NCBI GenBank assembly: GCA_002336115.1
Contig: DDEN01000004.1
Coordinates: 57,931-121,930 of the forward strand
DNA length: 64,000 nucleotides
Direction: 5' to 3'
From: Chitinophagaceae bacterium UBA1953
GTDB taxonomy: Bacteria; Bacteroidota; Bacteroidia; Chitinophagales; Chitinophagaceae
The position numbers were made by a program, and so were the translations under genes. The notes beneath the pieces are model-generated. The model ran no database searches, was not told the DNA's origin, and saw nothing but the letters and a program-made list of their open reading frames with translations. Shown one piece after another: positions 49,328-56,841 of this stretch (its first letter is position 1; each line of letters opens with the position of its first letter).

Positions 49328-49783
49328 ATGGCTTTAACCCGTAAGATGACTGTAAGAAAAAGGATTGCCCTTGTAGCACACGATCACCGTAAAACCGATT
49401 TAATTGACTGGGCTTTTTACAACCGGGTAGCTTTGGCCAAGCACGAACTGTTTGCAACAGGAACCACTGGTAAACTGCTGGAAGATAAATTAGACCGGCC
49501 TGTAACCAAATTACTCAGTGGGCCACTTGGAGGCGATCAGCAGATTGGCGCTTTAATTGCCGAAGGAAAAATTGATGTGCTGGTGTTTTTCTGGGATCCG
49601 ATGGAAGCACAACCGCACGATCCTGATGTAAAAGCTTTGCTGCGTCTTGCGGTAACGTGGAATATTCCTATTGCATCCGACCGTGCAACAGCCGATTTTA
49701 TTTTTACTTCACCTCTTATTTTGCAGGAATACTCAACAAAACTTGAAGATTATTCCGTGTATCTGAAACGGGAAATTAAATAA
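49328..49783 (+). CDS. mgsA: Methylglyoxal synthase
   Basis: Converts dihydroxyacetone phosphate to methylglyoxal and phosphate, a bypass of lower glycolysis. 151 residues, normal length. Marks: IALVAHDHRKTDLIDW, FATGTTGKLLE, catalytic LSGPLGGDQQIGALIAEG (Asp in GGDQQ), VFFWDPMEAQPHDPDVKALLRLA and NIPIASDRATADF. The frame is open upstream to 49283; the ATG at 49328 is preferred because the extra 15 residues are not family-like. It is 51 bases after the permease gene. Confidence 0.93.
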   Translation: MALTRKMTVRKRIALVAHDHRKTDLIDWAFYNRVALAKHELFATGTTGKLLEDKLDRPVTKLLSGPLGGDQQIGALIAEGKIDVLVFFWDPMEAQPHDPDVKALLRLAVTWNIPIASDRATADFIFTSPLILQEYSTKLEDYSVYLKREIK

Positions 49784-49878
49784 TTTCCCGGCACTTCATA
49801 AGTGCATAAGTAGTGCTTGCTTTTAAGAAAAAAGCGTTGTAACTTTTACATAGGTTCTTTCACACTAAAACGCATTTT

Positions 49879-50346
49879 ATGAATTTCGTACAACGCATTG
49901 AAAATTGGGGCGATGCACATCACCCCAAATGGATTGACATTATCCGTATTGCTTTGGGCGGTATTCTTGTAATCAGGGGATTTCAGTATATCAACAACAT
50001 GACTGAAGTTGCCAACATGGTCGGCAAGGCACAATTTGTCAATCTCTTTTCTGTAAGTTTTATTTCTCACTATGTAATTTTTGCGCATCTCATTGGCGGG
50101 GCATTGGTAATGATTGGATTGCTCACCCGTTCAGCAAGTGTGGTGCAGGTTCCTGTTTTACTCGGCGCTGTAATATTTATCAACTCGTCTGGCGGATTGT
50201 TTCATTCTCCTTCCGAGTTATGGTTTTCTGTAATTGTTCTTATTCTGTTGGTGTTCTTTGCTGTTGAAGGCAGTGGGCCTATCAGCATTGATGAATGGAT
50301 GAAAACCCATAACGACGAACGTCCGCACAAACATAAATGGGAGTAA
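49879..50346 (+). CDS. DoxX-like inner-membrane protein
   Basis: 155 residues with four hydrophobic segments: IIRIALGGILVIRGFQYI, YVIFAHLIGGALVMIGLLTR, VPVLLGAVIFINSSGG and LWFSVIVLILLVFFAVEGSG, then a hydrophilic His/Lys-rich tail (THNDERPHKHKW). The pattern HLIGGALVMIGLLTR matches the DoxX/DUF417-like membrane protein group. Function unknown in this organism; DoxX proteins are linked to redox stress or respiration. It is 95 bases after mgsA. A second DoxX-like protein is encoded at 51875 on the other strand. Confidence 0.72.
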   Translation: MNFVQRIENWGDAHHPKWIDIIRIALGGILVIRGFQYINNMTEVANMVGKAQFVNLFSVSFISHYVIFAHLIGGALVMIGLLTRSASVVQVPVLLGAVIFINSSGGLFHSPSELWFSVIVLILLVFFAVEGSGPISIDEWMKTHNDERPHKHKWE

Positions 50347-50366
50347 TTTCCCAGTGGTGTGTTAGG

Positions 50367-50435
50367 AATACCCCGGCTTCAAAGTCTGAGCGAAGTGGTT
50401 GTTGATCAGATTTTGTTCAGCCGGGGTTATTTTTG
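50367..50435 (+). terminator. Long-loop terminator after the DoxX gene
   Basis: AATACCCCGGCT / AGCCGGGGTTAT stem with a loop of about 40 bases, followed by TTTTT. Confidence 0.6.
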
Positions 50436-50447
50436 CAGTATAGAAAC

Positions 50448-50482
50448 GCTGATGATACAGATGAAACGGATTTACGCTGATT
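50448..50482. repeat. Short degenerate repeat (CGCTGAT/ACAGATGA type)
   Basis: AACGCTGATGATACAGATGAAACGG and TACGCTGATTTC overlap the wording of the repeat at 33150-33186. Confidence 0.3.
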
Positions 50483-50517
50483 TCTTTTGAAGAGAACTAA
50501 AGTAATACTGAGAAGAA

Positions 50518-50565
50518 ATTCGTGCAATTCGTTTTTATTCGTGTAATTCGTGTTGCAAATTCGTG
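50518..50565. repeat. Five near-tandem ATTCGTG copies
   Basis: ATTCGTG at 50518, 50537, 50546 and 50559, with one variant ATTCGTT at 50527; spacings 9-13 bases. Lies directly in front of the DUF2027-Smr gene start at 50582. A single related TTCGTGTAAT occurs at 34415. Confidence 0.5.
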
Positions 50566-50581
50566 TTATAAAATTTAAAAG

Positions 50582-51619
50582 ATGAAATTTCAAATAGGCG
50601 ATAAGGTATTAATCATTCATTCAGACGAAGAAGGAGAAGTAGTTGACATCATTAATAAAAAAATGGTAACTGTTGATGTGGGAGGTGTTCAGTTCCCTGT
50701 TTATACTGACCAGATTGAGCACCCGTACTATAAACGTTTTACAGAGAAAAAAGCCGAACTTCCCAAACCGCAGAAAAAGTACATTGATAATGTAAAAAAA
50801 GAGAAAGGCTCTAACATTAAAAACTACCAGGTAGGAGAGGGTATATGGATTGCTTTTTTGCCCGTATTCGATAAAGATATTTTTGATGATGATGTGGTGG
50901 AGTACTTTCGCATTTACCTTGTAAACAATACTGATACTGCTTTTAAGTTTGATTACCACCTTCGTTATACCGGCGATAGTGAGTTTAACCTTAAAAACGA
51001 AATTCTTCCATACAACGATTTTTATATTCATGATGTGGAGTTTGAAAAGCTGAACGATGCTCCACGTTTTGATTTTGAATTCAGTCTTGCTGAACCCGAT
51101 AAAAAGAAAGCTGATTTTTTTGAAGCATCACTGAAGTTAAAGGCAAAGCAACTGTTTAACCGCATTGAAGAAATGCTGAAGAAGCAGGAAGCCAGTTTTT
51201 CTTACCAGCTTATGGAAACCTACCCCGATAAGGTTTATAAAGAAAAAGTGGATACAAGTAAACTCATGGCAGCAGGTTTTAAAGTATATGATGCCAGTAA
51301 GGCAAGGCAGCATATACCACCTGCACGGTCGGTTGTAGATCTGCATATCGAAAAAATCAGTAACAACTGGAAGCAGCTCAGCAACTTTGAAATTTTAACA
51401 GCACAACTGCATGAGTTTGAAAAGTATTATGAACTGGCAGTGCTGCATCATCTCCCATCCATGATTTTTATTCATGGTGTGGGCGAAGGAAAGCTGCGGG
51501 ATGAAATACATGATTTGCTGCGGATGAAAACAGAAGTAAAATCGTTTGTGAACCAGTACCATCCTTTGTATGGTTATGGTGCAACTGAAGTGTTTTTTGA
51601 GTATAAGAAAGGCAAGTGA
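50582..51619 (+). CDS. DUF2027 domain plus Smr domain protein
   Basis: 345 residues, cytoplasmic. The N-terminus (FQIGDKVLIIHSDEEGEVVDI, GGVQFPVYTDQIEHP) is a small beta-barrel-like module. The middle (FRIYLVNNTDTAFKFDYHLRY; NEILPYNDFYIHDVEFEKLNDAPRF) is the DUF2027 part. The C-terminus is a Smr domain with VDLHIEKI and FIHGVGEGKLRDEIHDLL, where the HGxGxGxLR motif is preserved; Smr domains in MutS2 and elsewhere cut or bind DNA or RNA. The combination is characteristic of Bacteroidota and lacks the MutS ATPase. Possible role in nucleic-acid processing or ribosome rescue, which is inference. The gene follows the DoxX gene with repeats between. Confidence 0.85.
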   Translation: MKFQIGDKVLIIHSDEEGEVVDIINKKMVTVDVGGVQFPVYTDQIEHPYYKRFTEKKAELPKPQKKYIDNVKKEKGSNIKNYQVGEGIWIAFLPVFDKDIFDDDVVEYFRIYLVNNTDTAFKFDYHLRYTGDSEFNLKNEILPYNDFYIHDVEFEKLNDAPRFDFEFSLAEPDKKKADFFEASLKLKAKQLFNRIEEMLKKQEASFSYQLMETYPDKVYKEKVDTSKLMAAGFKVYDASKARQHIPPARSVVDLHIEKISNNWKQLSNFEILTAQLHEFEKYYELAVLHHLPSMIFIHGVGEGKLRDEIHDLLRMKTEVKSFVNQYHPLYGYGATEVFFEYKKGK

Positions 51620-51639
51620 GATGTTATAAGTTTTAAGTT

Positions 51640-51682
51640 AATCCCTCCGTCAGATGCCTGCATCGGCCGGGGATTTTTATAG
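51640..51682 (+). terminator. Intrinsic terminator after the Smr gene
   Basis: Nested stem: AATCCC...GGGATT outside, GATGC / GCATC inside, followed by TTTTTAT. Confidence 0.65.
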
Positions 51683-51874
51683 AAGAATAAAACGGCTTAA
51701 CTTTCAACTACAGTAAACTTGTTGTCGGTGGAGATGCAACAACGGCGGCTGTAAATTTTTACTTCAACTTTTGATAAAGAAAATGAAAAACGAAAACACT
51801 TCACTTGTCAAATTTATAAAATAGTTCTTCGCTTTTACTTTTCAAACCCTATTGATAATTATTTCGTACTTCTT

Positions 51875-52282
51875 TTAATCATTGTCTTCAAAATGCAAGT
51901 GCTGATGATAGGCTCCGGCAGCAATGTGTAAAGCAAATCCTACAATTGCAGTGTCTTTTAAAATATTAATTATTGCCCATTGCCTCATTTCAGGCGCTCC
52001 TGCATTAAGTGCATTAGGAACATGGATGGTAAGAATAAAAATAACGAGCAGAATAGCCAGCAGGTAACTGGTAACTTTTACATACTGGTTAAACATAAAT
52101 GAAAGTCCAACCAATATAAATGCAGCACCAACAAAATAAGCCCAGGTAATACCGCCAGGTAAAAAGTCGGGCACATAAACAAGCAAATCGTAGGGATACA
52201 TAAAATGAAATATGCCGAAAATAATCAGCACTACGGACAGTAAATAAATGGCAAGACGGGAAACAATATGATAATGTTTCAT
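51875..52282 (-). CDS. DoxX-like small membrane protein
   Basis: 135 residues with four hydrophobic helices: IYLLSVVLIIFGIFHFMYP, ITWAYFVGAAFILVGLSFMF, SYLLAILLVIFILTIHVP and ILKDTAIVGFALHIAAGAY. The layout and GxxHF pattern fit the DoxX/DUF6041-like membrane protein group. The C-terminus is His/Asp/Glu-rich (YHQHLHFEDND). No operon partner: the gene downstream on this strand is more than 250 bases away and the gene upstream is the acyl-CoA reductase. Function unknown. Confidence 0.65.
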   Translation of the reverse strand: MKHYHIVSRLAIYLLSVVLIIFGIFHFMYPYDLLVYVPDFLPGGITWAYFVGAAFILVGLSFMFNQYVKVTSYLLAILLVIFILTIHVPNALNAGAPEMRQWAIINILKDTAIVGFALHIAAGAYHQHLHFEDND

Positions 52283-52388
52283 ACAGAAAGTTTTCCAAAA
52301 GGTAAATCTCTTGTTAATGAAAACAAATGACGGTCATCATCAAAAGTTGGTTTTGTTATTTTCCGGCCATAAATACTGCTCTTATACT

Positions 52389-53384
52389 TTATAATCCAAG
52401 CAAAAACTGCATTACATCAACACCGTCGGCATAATCCATTAAAGAAGGTTGTTGTGCAAGGCCGAAAGAGATGTGGTTTTGTCCTATAACGGCCTGTATT
52501 TTTTCGTCTGCAATTAACTTATCAAAAACCTTTTCAGGGCTGTCATAATATGAATAATGCAATGTACCAATGGGCGAAAAGGGATTTTCGTTTTCAATCA
52601 ACACTATGCAATCATTTGTCATATAGAATTTTCCGTTCATAATGTAAATGGCCAGTTGATAGTCATAATTGCTGCGGTATTTATGATGCTCAAACATCCA
52701 TTGGTATTTTTTTAAGGCTCCAAGCAAAGGGATAAAATCATAATTTTCGGGAACATAGAGCTTGGTGACATTTCTGCAGCCAAGGCCAAAGTACAGCATT
52801 ATATCATCTGCTAATAAGTTCAGTTCAGTTCCGGTTTCATTGCCTGTAAGTATAGCTGCTGAAGTACGGTTTTTGCGTATAACAGATGGGTATCTCCCAA
52901 AATAATATTCAAAATAACGGGCACTGTTATCGCTGCCTGTTGCAATGTAAGCATCACAATCTTTTAGCATGGAGGCAAATTTCACCTTTCCAGCCACAGC
53001 CGGATTCCATGAAACCATCTTCTCAACCAGGTGTTTCAGTAATACGTCATCTTTACTGGAAAGTTTGCAAATCTGGTTATGGCCGCAGGTAAATACTGTA
53101 AGAAAGTCGTGAAATCCAACCAGCGGAATATTCCCGGCCATTACAATTCCAATGGTTTTTGGGGTAATGTTATCGTCGAGCCGGTAATGCTGTATCCATT
53201 GCTGTAACTTATCTTTTTGCAAAAACTGCTCAGCAATTGATTGAACAGCCAGATCAATAAATTCCGGAACAAACCAGTTGTTCTGGCTGTACGCCATTGC
53301 CTTGGCATCTTCCCATTCGGGAGAGTTGCCGGATATGTATTCCAGGAGTCGTTGTAAAATTTCTTGTCTTTCTTGTAAATTCAT
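52389..53384 (-). CDS. Acyl-CoA reductase (LuxC family)
   Basis: 331 residues. LuxC-family aldehyde-dehydrogenase-fold protein: TIGIVMAGNIPLVGFHDFLTVFTCGHN (substrate/cofactor entry), ICKLSSKDDVLLKHLVEKM, DAYIATGSDNSARYFEYYFGRYPSVIRKNRTSAAILTG, and the probable catalytic cysteine in DIMLYFGLGCRNVTKLYVPENYD. Expected to reduce fatty-acyl-CoA to aldehyde with NADPH. It is shorter than LuxC itself (about 480). It is divergent from the ferredoxin gene, with promoters back to back; this neighbourhood recurs in Bacteroidota to my recollection. Pathway unknown. Confidence 0.8.
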   Translation of the reverse strand: MNLQERQEILQRLLEYISGNSPEWEDAKAMAYSQNNWFVPEFIDLAVQSIAEQFLQKDKLQQWIQHYRLDDNITPKTIGIVMAGNIPLVGFHDFLTVFTCGHNQICKLSSKDDVLLKHLVEKMVSWNPAVAGKVKFASMLKDCDAYIATGSDNSARYFEYYFGRYPSVIRKNRTSAAILTGNETGTELNLLADDIMLYFGLGCRNVTKLYVPENYDFIPLLGALKKYQWMFEHHKYRSNYDYQLAIYIMNGKFYMTNDCIVLIENENPFSPIGTLHYSYYDSPEKVFDKLIADEKIQAVIGQNHISFGLAQQPSLMDYADGVDVMQFLLGL

Positions 53385-53397
53385 TCAAACTTTCTTT

Positions 53398-53405
53398 TAC
53401 ATTTG
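53398..53405 (+). promoter_or_regulatory. -7 promoter element (TACATTTG) for the ferredoxin gene
   Basis: Exact TAnnTTTG match; TTG at 53373-53375 lies 22 bases upstream as a candidate -33 element. Five bases from the opposing minus-strand -7 element. Confidence 0.6.
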
Positions 53406-53410
53406 AAGTG

Positions 53411-53418
53411 CAAAAGTA
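53411..53418 (-). promoter_or_regulatory. -7 promoter element (TACTTTTG, minus strand) for the acyl-CoA reductase gene
   Basis: The plus strand reads CAAAAGTA. Exact TAnnTTTG match on the minus strand, about 20 bases after which lies the start at 53384. It cannot be used at the same time as the plus-strand promoter. Confidence 0.6.
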
Positions 53419-53451
53419 ATTTAATCTAACCCCCAAAAAAATTACAACAGT

Positions 53452-53799
53452 ATGGCAATAAAAATTACCGAAGAATGTATCAACTGCGGTGCTTGCGAAC
53501 CCGAATGTCCAAACAATGCAATTTATGAAGGTGGAGTAGAATGGGCAATGGCAGATGGAACTGCTGTTTCCGGTTCTTATACCTTAATTGACGGATCAGT
53601 TGTAGATGCTGGTGCAAAACAATCCCCAATCAGCATGGATACTTATTACATCGTTCCTAACAAGTGTACAGAATGTCAGGGCTTCCACGAAGAACCGCAG
53701 TGTGCATCTGTTTGTCCGGTTGACTGCTGCGTTCCAGACGAAGCATATACAGAAACAGTTGATGCGTTGATGGATCGTAAAACCCGTTTACATGGTTAA
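53452..53799 (+). CDS. Ferredoxin with two 4Fe-4S clusters
   Basis: 115 residues, soluble electron carrier. First cluster ligands ECINCGACEPECP (C-x2-C-x2-C-x3-CP), second CTECQGFHEEPQCASVCPVDC; the second spacing (C-x2-C-x8-C-x3-CP) is of the Azotobacter/Chromatium-type long-loop bacterial ferredoxins. Between them is an extra segment of about 50 residues (EWAMADGTAVSGSYTLIDG). It is divergent from the acyl-CoA reductase gene and could supply or accept its electrons; that link is inference. Clear promoter upstream. Confidence 0.9.
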   Translation: MAIKITEECINCGACEPECPNNAIYEGGVEWAMADGTAVSGSYTLIDGSVVDAGAKQSPISMDTYYIVPNKCTECQGFHEEPQCASVCPVDCCVPDEAYTETVDALMDRKTRLHG

Positions 53800-53872
53800 A
53801 ATGTTTTTATGATGGATGAATTCCCGTAAGAATGATTCCGGTATAAAGCGGGTGATATTTCCCGTAAAAGAA

Positions 53873-53911
53873 AAGGTGAGGACTTGAAACGTCTTCACCT
53901 TGTTTTTTTAA
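53873..53911 (+). terminator. Intrinsic terminator after the ferredoxin gene
   Basis: AAGGTGA(g)GAC / GTC(t)TCACCTT stem followed by GTTTTTTT. Confidence 0.75.
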
Positions 53912-53981
53912 GAGATGTGAAAACATTGAGAATTGTGCTGCTGTAACATCAAAATAAACACTGAAATTGTAACTTGCGGCA

Positions 53982-54476
53982 ATGAAGAAGTTATTTATTG
54001 TTCTGGTGGTTTTAATCGGCATAAGCAGTTGCAGATTCGGATTTAAGAAATCATCAGAAGAAATCGAGCAATTGAAAATTGACCCGGCTTTGAAAAAAGC
54101 AATGGGTGAAATGATAGGGGCTGACAAAGCTTTTTCAGACATGTGTGTAAAATCTGGAATGAAAAAAGCTTTTTTTGAATACTCAGCTAATGAATCTGTA
54201 TTACTCAGACCCGGCTATTTGCCTATTGTGGATGATGATGTGATTAAATTTATGAATGCACAGGAAGATACTTCATTTACCATGTCGTGGGAACCCAGTG
54301 GTGCAGATATAGCATCTTCGCTTGATTTTGGATATACATACGGCGTTTATGCTGTGCAAACAAAAGATACCACATTTCGGGGAACTTATCTTTCCATCTG
54401 GCGTAAACAGCCTGATGGTAAATGGAAATTTGTTCTTGATACAGGCAATTCAGGAATTTCTGAAACTATTCAATAA
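53982..54476 (+). CDS. NTF2-like (DUF4440-type) lipoprotein
   Basis: 164 residues. Lipoprotein signal MKKLFIVLVVLIGISSC with lipid Cys17. Mature part: helix LKKAMGEMIGADKAFSDMCVKSGMKKAFFEYSANESVLLRPG (typical DUF4440 start), SFTMSWEPSGADIASSLDFGYTYGVYAVQTKDTTFRGTYLSIWRKQPDGKWKFVLDTGN. This is the classic SnoaL/DUF4440 pattern with the closing W-x-F-V-x-D. Function unknown, envelope-located. It stands alone between the ferredoxin terminator and ddl. Confidence 0.75.
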   Translation: MKKLFIVLVVLIGISSCRFGFKKSSEEIEQLKIDPALKKAMGEMIGADKAFSDMCVKSGMKKAFFEYSANESVLLRPGYLPIVDDDVIKFMNAQEDTSFTMSWEPSGADIASSLDFGYTYGVYAVQTKDTTFRGTYLSIWRKQPDGKWKFVLDTGNSGISETIQ

Positions 54477-54558
54477 TGAAAATAAGTTCTGCAGCATTTT
54501 TGTCAATTATACTCGGTACAAATTATACTCTTTATACAAATTAGTTTTATAAAAAAAT

Positions 54559-55557
54559 ATGAGCAACAAACGGAATATTGCACTTGTAACAGGCGGATAC
54601 AGCGGAGAAGCTGTTATTTCTTACAAAAGCGCAAATACAATCTTTAATCATTTAGACAAATCGAAATTCAACGTTTTTGTAATTGATATTACAAAAGAAG
54701 GATGGTTTTATACCGATCACCAGAACAATAAACAGCATGTAAATAAGGAAGATTTTTCTGTTGTTGAAGGGGAAGATAAAATAAAATTTGATTGTGTGTT
54801 TATTGGTATGCATGGCACACCCGGTGAAGATGGAAAACTACAGGGATATTTCGATATGCTTGGATTACCATATACATCTTGTAATGCTGCAACTTCAGCA
54901 CTTACATTTAACAAACGTTACACTGTTGCAGTAGCTGCATTTGCAGGAATTAATGTTGCAAAAAGCGTACATCTTTTAAAACAGGCACCTGTTGATGTTG
55001 ATGTAATTCAGCTTAAACTACCTGTATTTGTAAAGCCAAACAACGGTGGAAGCAGCATTGGAATGAGCAAAGTGAGTAAAAAGGAAGATTTGTCATCAGC
55101 AATAGAAAAGGCATTTAAAGAAGATGACCAGGTGTTGATTGAAGAAATGATTACCGGCAGGGAGTTTACTATTGGTGTGTTTAAATCAAAAGGTGAAATT
55201 ATTGCCATGCCGATGACTGAGGTGAAAGCACATGATGACATGGAGTTTTTTGATTTCGTTGCAAAATATCATGGAAAGAGTTCTGAAATTACACCCGCTG
55301 TTGCCAGTGAAGAAATTTATAAAAAAGTAAGTGATGCGGCCAAAAAGGTTTATGCTGTATTTAATTGCGGAGGTGTAATAAGAATAGATTTTATTTACAA
55401 CGAAGAAAAACAGGAACCCTTTTTGCTGGAGATAAATACGGTTCCCGGCCAAAGTGATGCAAGCTTAGTGCCACAACAGGTACAAACAATGGGTTGGAAA
55501 CTCGAAGAATTCTATTCAGCTTTGGTTGAGGAAGCAATTGCTGCTCACGGCTCTTGA
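54559..55557 (+). CDS. ddl: D-alanine--D-alanine ligase
   Basis: ATP-dependent formation of D-Ala-D-Ala for peptidoglycan. 332 residues, typical Ddl. ATP-grasp marks: GGYSGEAVISYKSA (N-terminal D-Ala site), GMHGTPGEDGKLQGYFDMLGLPYTSC, FVKPNNGGSSIGMS (ATP lid), EEMITGREFTIGV and the metal/ligand segment FLLEINTVPGQSDASLVPQQ. The Gly-rich and EIN motifs are intact. It is followed by the PASTA gene 34 bases after its stop, which is a common pair in Bacteroidota. A candidate TAGTTTTA (one off consensus) precedes it. Confidence 0.95.
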   Translation: MSNKRNIALVTGGYSGEAVISYKSANTIFNHLDKSKFNVFVIDITKEGWFYTDHQNNKQHVNKEDFSVVEGEDKIKFDCVFIGMHGTPGEDGKLQGYFDMLGLPYTSCNAATSALTFNKRYTVAVAAFAGINVAKSVHLLKQAPVDVDVIQLKLPVFVKPNNGGSSIGMSKVSKKEDLSSAIEKAFKEDDQVLIEEMITGREFTIGVFKSKGEIIAMPMTEVKAHDDMEFFDFVAKYHGKSSEITPAVASEEIYKKVSDAAKKVYAVFNCGGVIRIDFIYNEEKQEPFLLEINTVPGQSDASLVPQQVQTMGWKLEEFYSALVEEAIAAHGS

Positions 55558-55591
55558 TTTTTTACGATATTCGGTCATCAAACTTATACAA

Positions 55592-56425
55592 GTGTTTCAA
55601 TTTATTACAAACCGTTCCTTCTTTTTTAACCTGGTGGTGGCAATTCTGCTGGCACTGTCGGTGTTCTTTATATTTTTTCAGTTACTGGGAATTATAACAC
55701 GCCACGGCGATTATATTAAAGTGCCTGAAGTAAAGGGGAAAAATATTGAAGAAGCTAAAAAAATACTCGAATCACAAGGTTTTGAAGTACAGGTTCAGGA
55801 CAGTGTTTATTACGACAGTATTCCCAAACTTTCTGTTGTTAAACAAACTCCCGATCCCGCTGAAATGGTGAAAATTCACCGTACGGTGTATTTGACAGTT
55901 AACAGATCGCAGGCACCTTTGGTTTCTGTTCCAAACTTTGTGGGTCAAACTTACCGTAGTGTTCAGTTACAGTTAAATACACTTGGTTTAAAAATTGGCG
56001 ATACTACAACAAGACCAGATTTTGCAGTTGGTTCGGTTCTTGAACAACAATTTAATGGAAAACCGATTGTGCCCGGAACTTCAATTCCTATGGGCAGCCA
56101 TATTGATCTTGTAATTGGCGGTGGAATTCAGAAGCAGGAAATGGCTGTGCCGGATTTAATTGGGATGACTTTTGGTGAAGCAAAAGTGTTTTTAGAGGGA
56201 AATAATTTATTGCTTGGATCAGTTGTAACTGATGGAGCAATAAAAGACAGCTCATCGGCTTTTGTATGGAAACAGAACCCGCCGAGAAGGGATGAAGAAG
56301 GTCGTTCCTTGAGAATACGTGGGGGACAGTTAATTGATTTATGGATCAGTACCGACAGATCAAAAATTGATACTATAAAAACCGATCTGCCCGACAAACC
56401 GGAACAAACAAATAACGATTATTAA
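55592..56425 (+). CDS. Single-pass PASTA-domain protein
   Basis: 277 residues. An N-terminal cytoplasmic stub (MFQFITNRSFFF) leads into one transmembrane helix (LVVAILLALSVFFIFFQLLGII), then three PASTA repeats in the periplasm (VPEVKGKNIEEAKKILESQGFEV; VPNFVGQTYRSVQLQLNTLGLKIG; VPDLIGMTFGEAKVFLEGNNLLLG). PASTA domains bind peptidoglycan fragments or beta-lactams; there is no kinase or transpeptidase domain. Start: a GTG at 55592 gives the family-like N-terminus; the frame remains open to TTG 55526 inside ddl. With ddl upstream, a cell-wall-sensing role is plausible but unproven. Confidence 0.8.
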   Translation: MFQFITNRSFFFNLVVAILLALSVFFIFFQLLGIITRHGDYIKVPEVKGKNIEEAKKILESQGFEVQVQDSVYYDSIPKLSVVKQTPDPAEMVKIHRTVYLTVNRSQAPLVSVPNFVGQTYRSVQLQLNTLGLKIGDTTTRPDFAVGSVLEQQFNGKPIVPGTSIPMGSHIDLVIGGGIQKQEMAVPDLIGMTFGEAKVFLEGNNLLLGSVVTDGAIKDSSSAFVWKQNPPRRDEEGRSLRIRGGQLIDLWISTDRSKIDTIKTDLPDKPEQTNNDY

Positions 56426-56437
56426 ACAAAATTTTAT

Positions 56438-56749
56438 ATGAAAACAATCACTGCTGAAGAATTAAAAGCAAGAATTGATGCAGGTGAACAACTACTGAAT
56501 ATTGTTGATGTGCGTGAACCTGCAGAGCATGAAGAATTTAACATCGGAGGTGTTCTTTTTCCTGTTGGAAGGTTTCGTTCAATGGATACTGCTGAACTTG
56601 ATCATCTGAAGGACCAGGAAGTGATATTCTATTGCCGCAGCGGAAACAGAAGTGGGAATGCCTGTTTATTTGCTGAACAAATGGGCTTTACCAATGTTGT
56701 AAACCTTGCAGGAGGTATGATTAGCTGGAGAGAAAAATTTGATCGGTAA
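56438..56749 (+). CDS. Rhodanese-like sulfurtransferase
   Basis: 103 residues, single rhodanese domain. Marks: NIVDVREPAEHEEFNIGG (structural start), the active-site loop FYCRSGNRSGNA with catalytic Cys66, and NVVNLAGGMISWREK. The C-R-S-G-N-R loop is the usual six-residue rhodanese loop that carries a persulfide. It has no signal peptide, hence cytoplasmic. Twelve bases after the PASTA gene, so probably the end of the ddl transcript. Substrate unknown. Confidence 0.88.
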   Translation: MKTITAEELKARIDAGEQLLNIVDVREPAEHEEFNIGGVLFPVGRFRSMDTAELDHLKDQEVIFYCRSGNRSGNACLFAEQMGFTNVVNLAGGMISWREKFDR

Positions 56750-56756
56750 AAGAAAA

Positions 56757-56790
56757 AAAGATGTCAACCTTTCAAAGGTTGACATCTTTT
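56757..56790 (+). terminator. Intrinsic terminator after the rhodanese gene
   Basis: AAAGATGTCAACCTTT / AAAGGTTGACATCTTTT nearly perfect stem with T/A-rich ends; bidirectional in shape. Confidence 0.85.
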
Positions 56791-56810
56791 AAAAATATAG
56801 AAGAAATAAA

Positions 56811-56841
56811 GAGGTGATCGGCGAATCACCTCTTCTTTTTT
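56811..56841 (-). terminator. Terminator of the TonB-dependent receptor gene
   Basis: GAGGTGAT / ATCACCTC stem, with TTCTTTTTTT on the plus strand; sits directly at the end of the minus-strand gene and overlaps its stop. May act on either strand. Confidence 0.6.

Noticed and set aside
50518..50565. ATTCGTG series as a CRISPR array
   Set aside because: Units are 7 bases with 2-6 base gaps; no 20-40 base repeats/spacers and no cas genes.
51713..51765. Short palindromic GTTGTC...CAACAAC segment as a regulatory RNA
   Set aside because: Only a 4-5 bp stem can be drawn; insufficient to call without comparative data.
53807..54142. 111-codon minus frame after the ferredoxin gene
   Set aside because: Covers a terminator and the start of a lipoprotein gene with a clear signal peptide on the plus strand.
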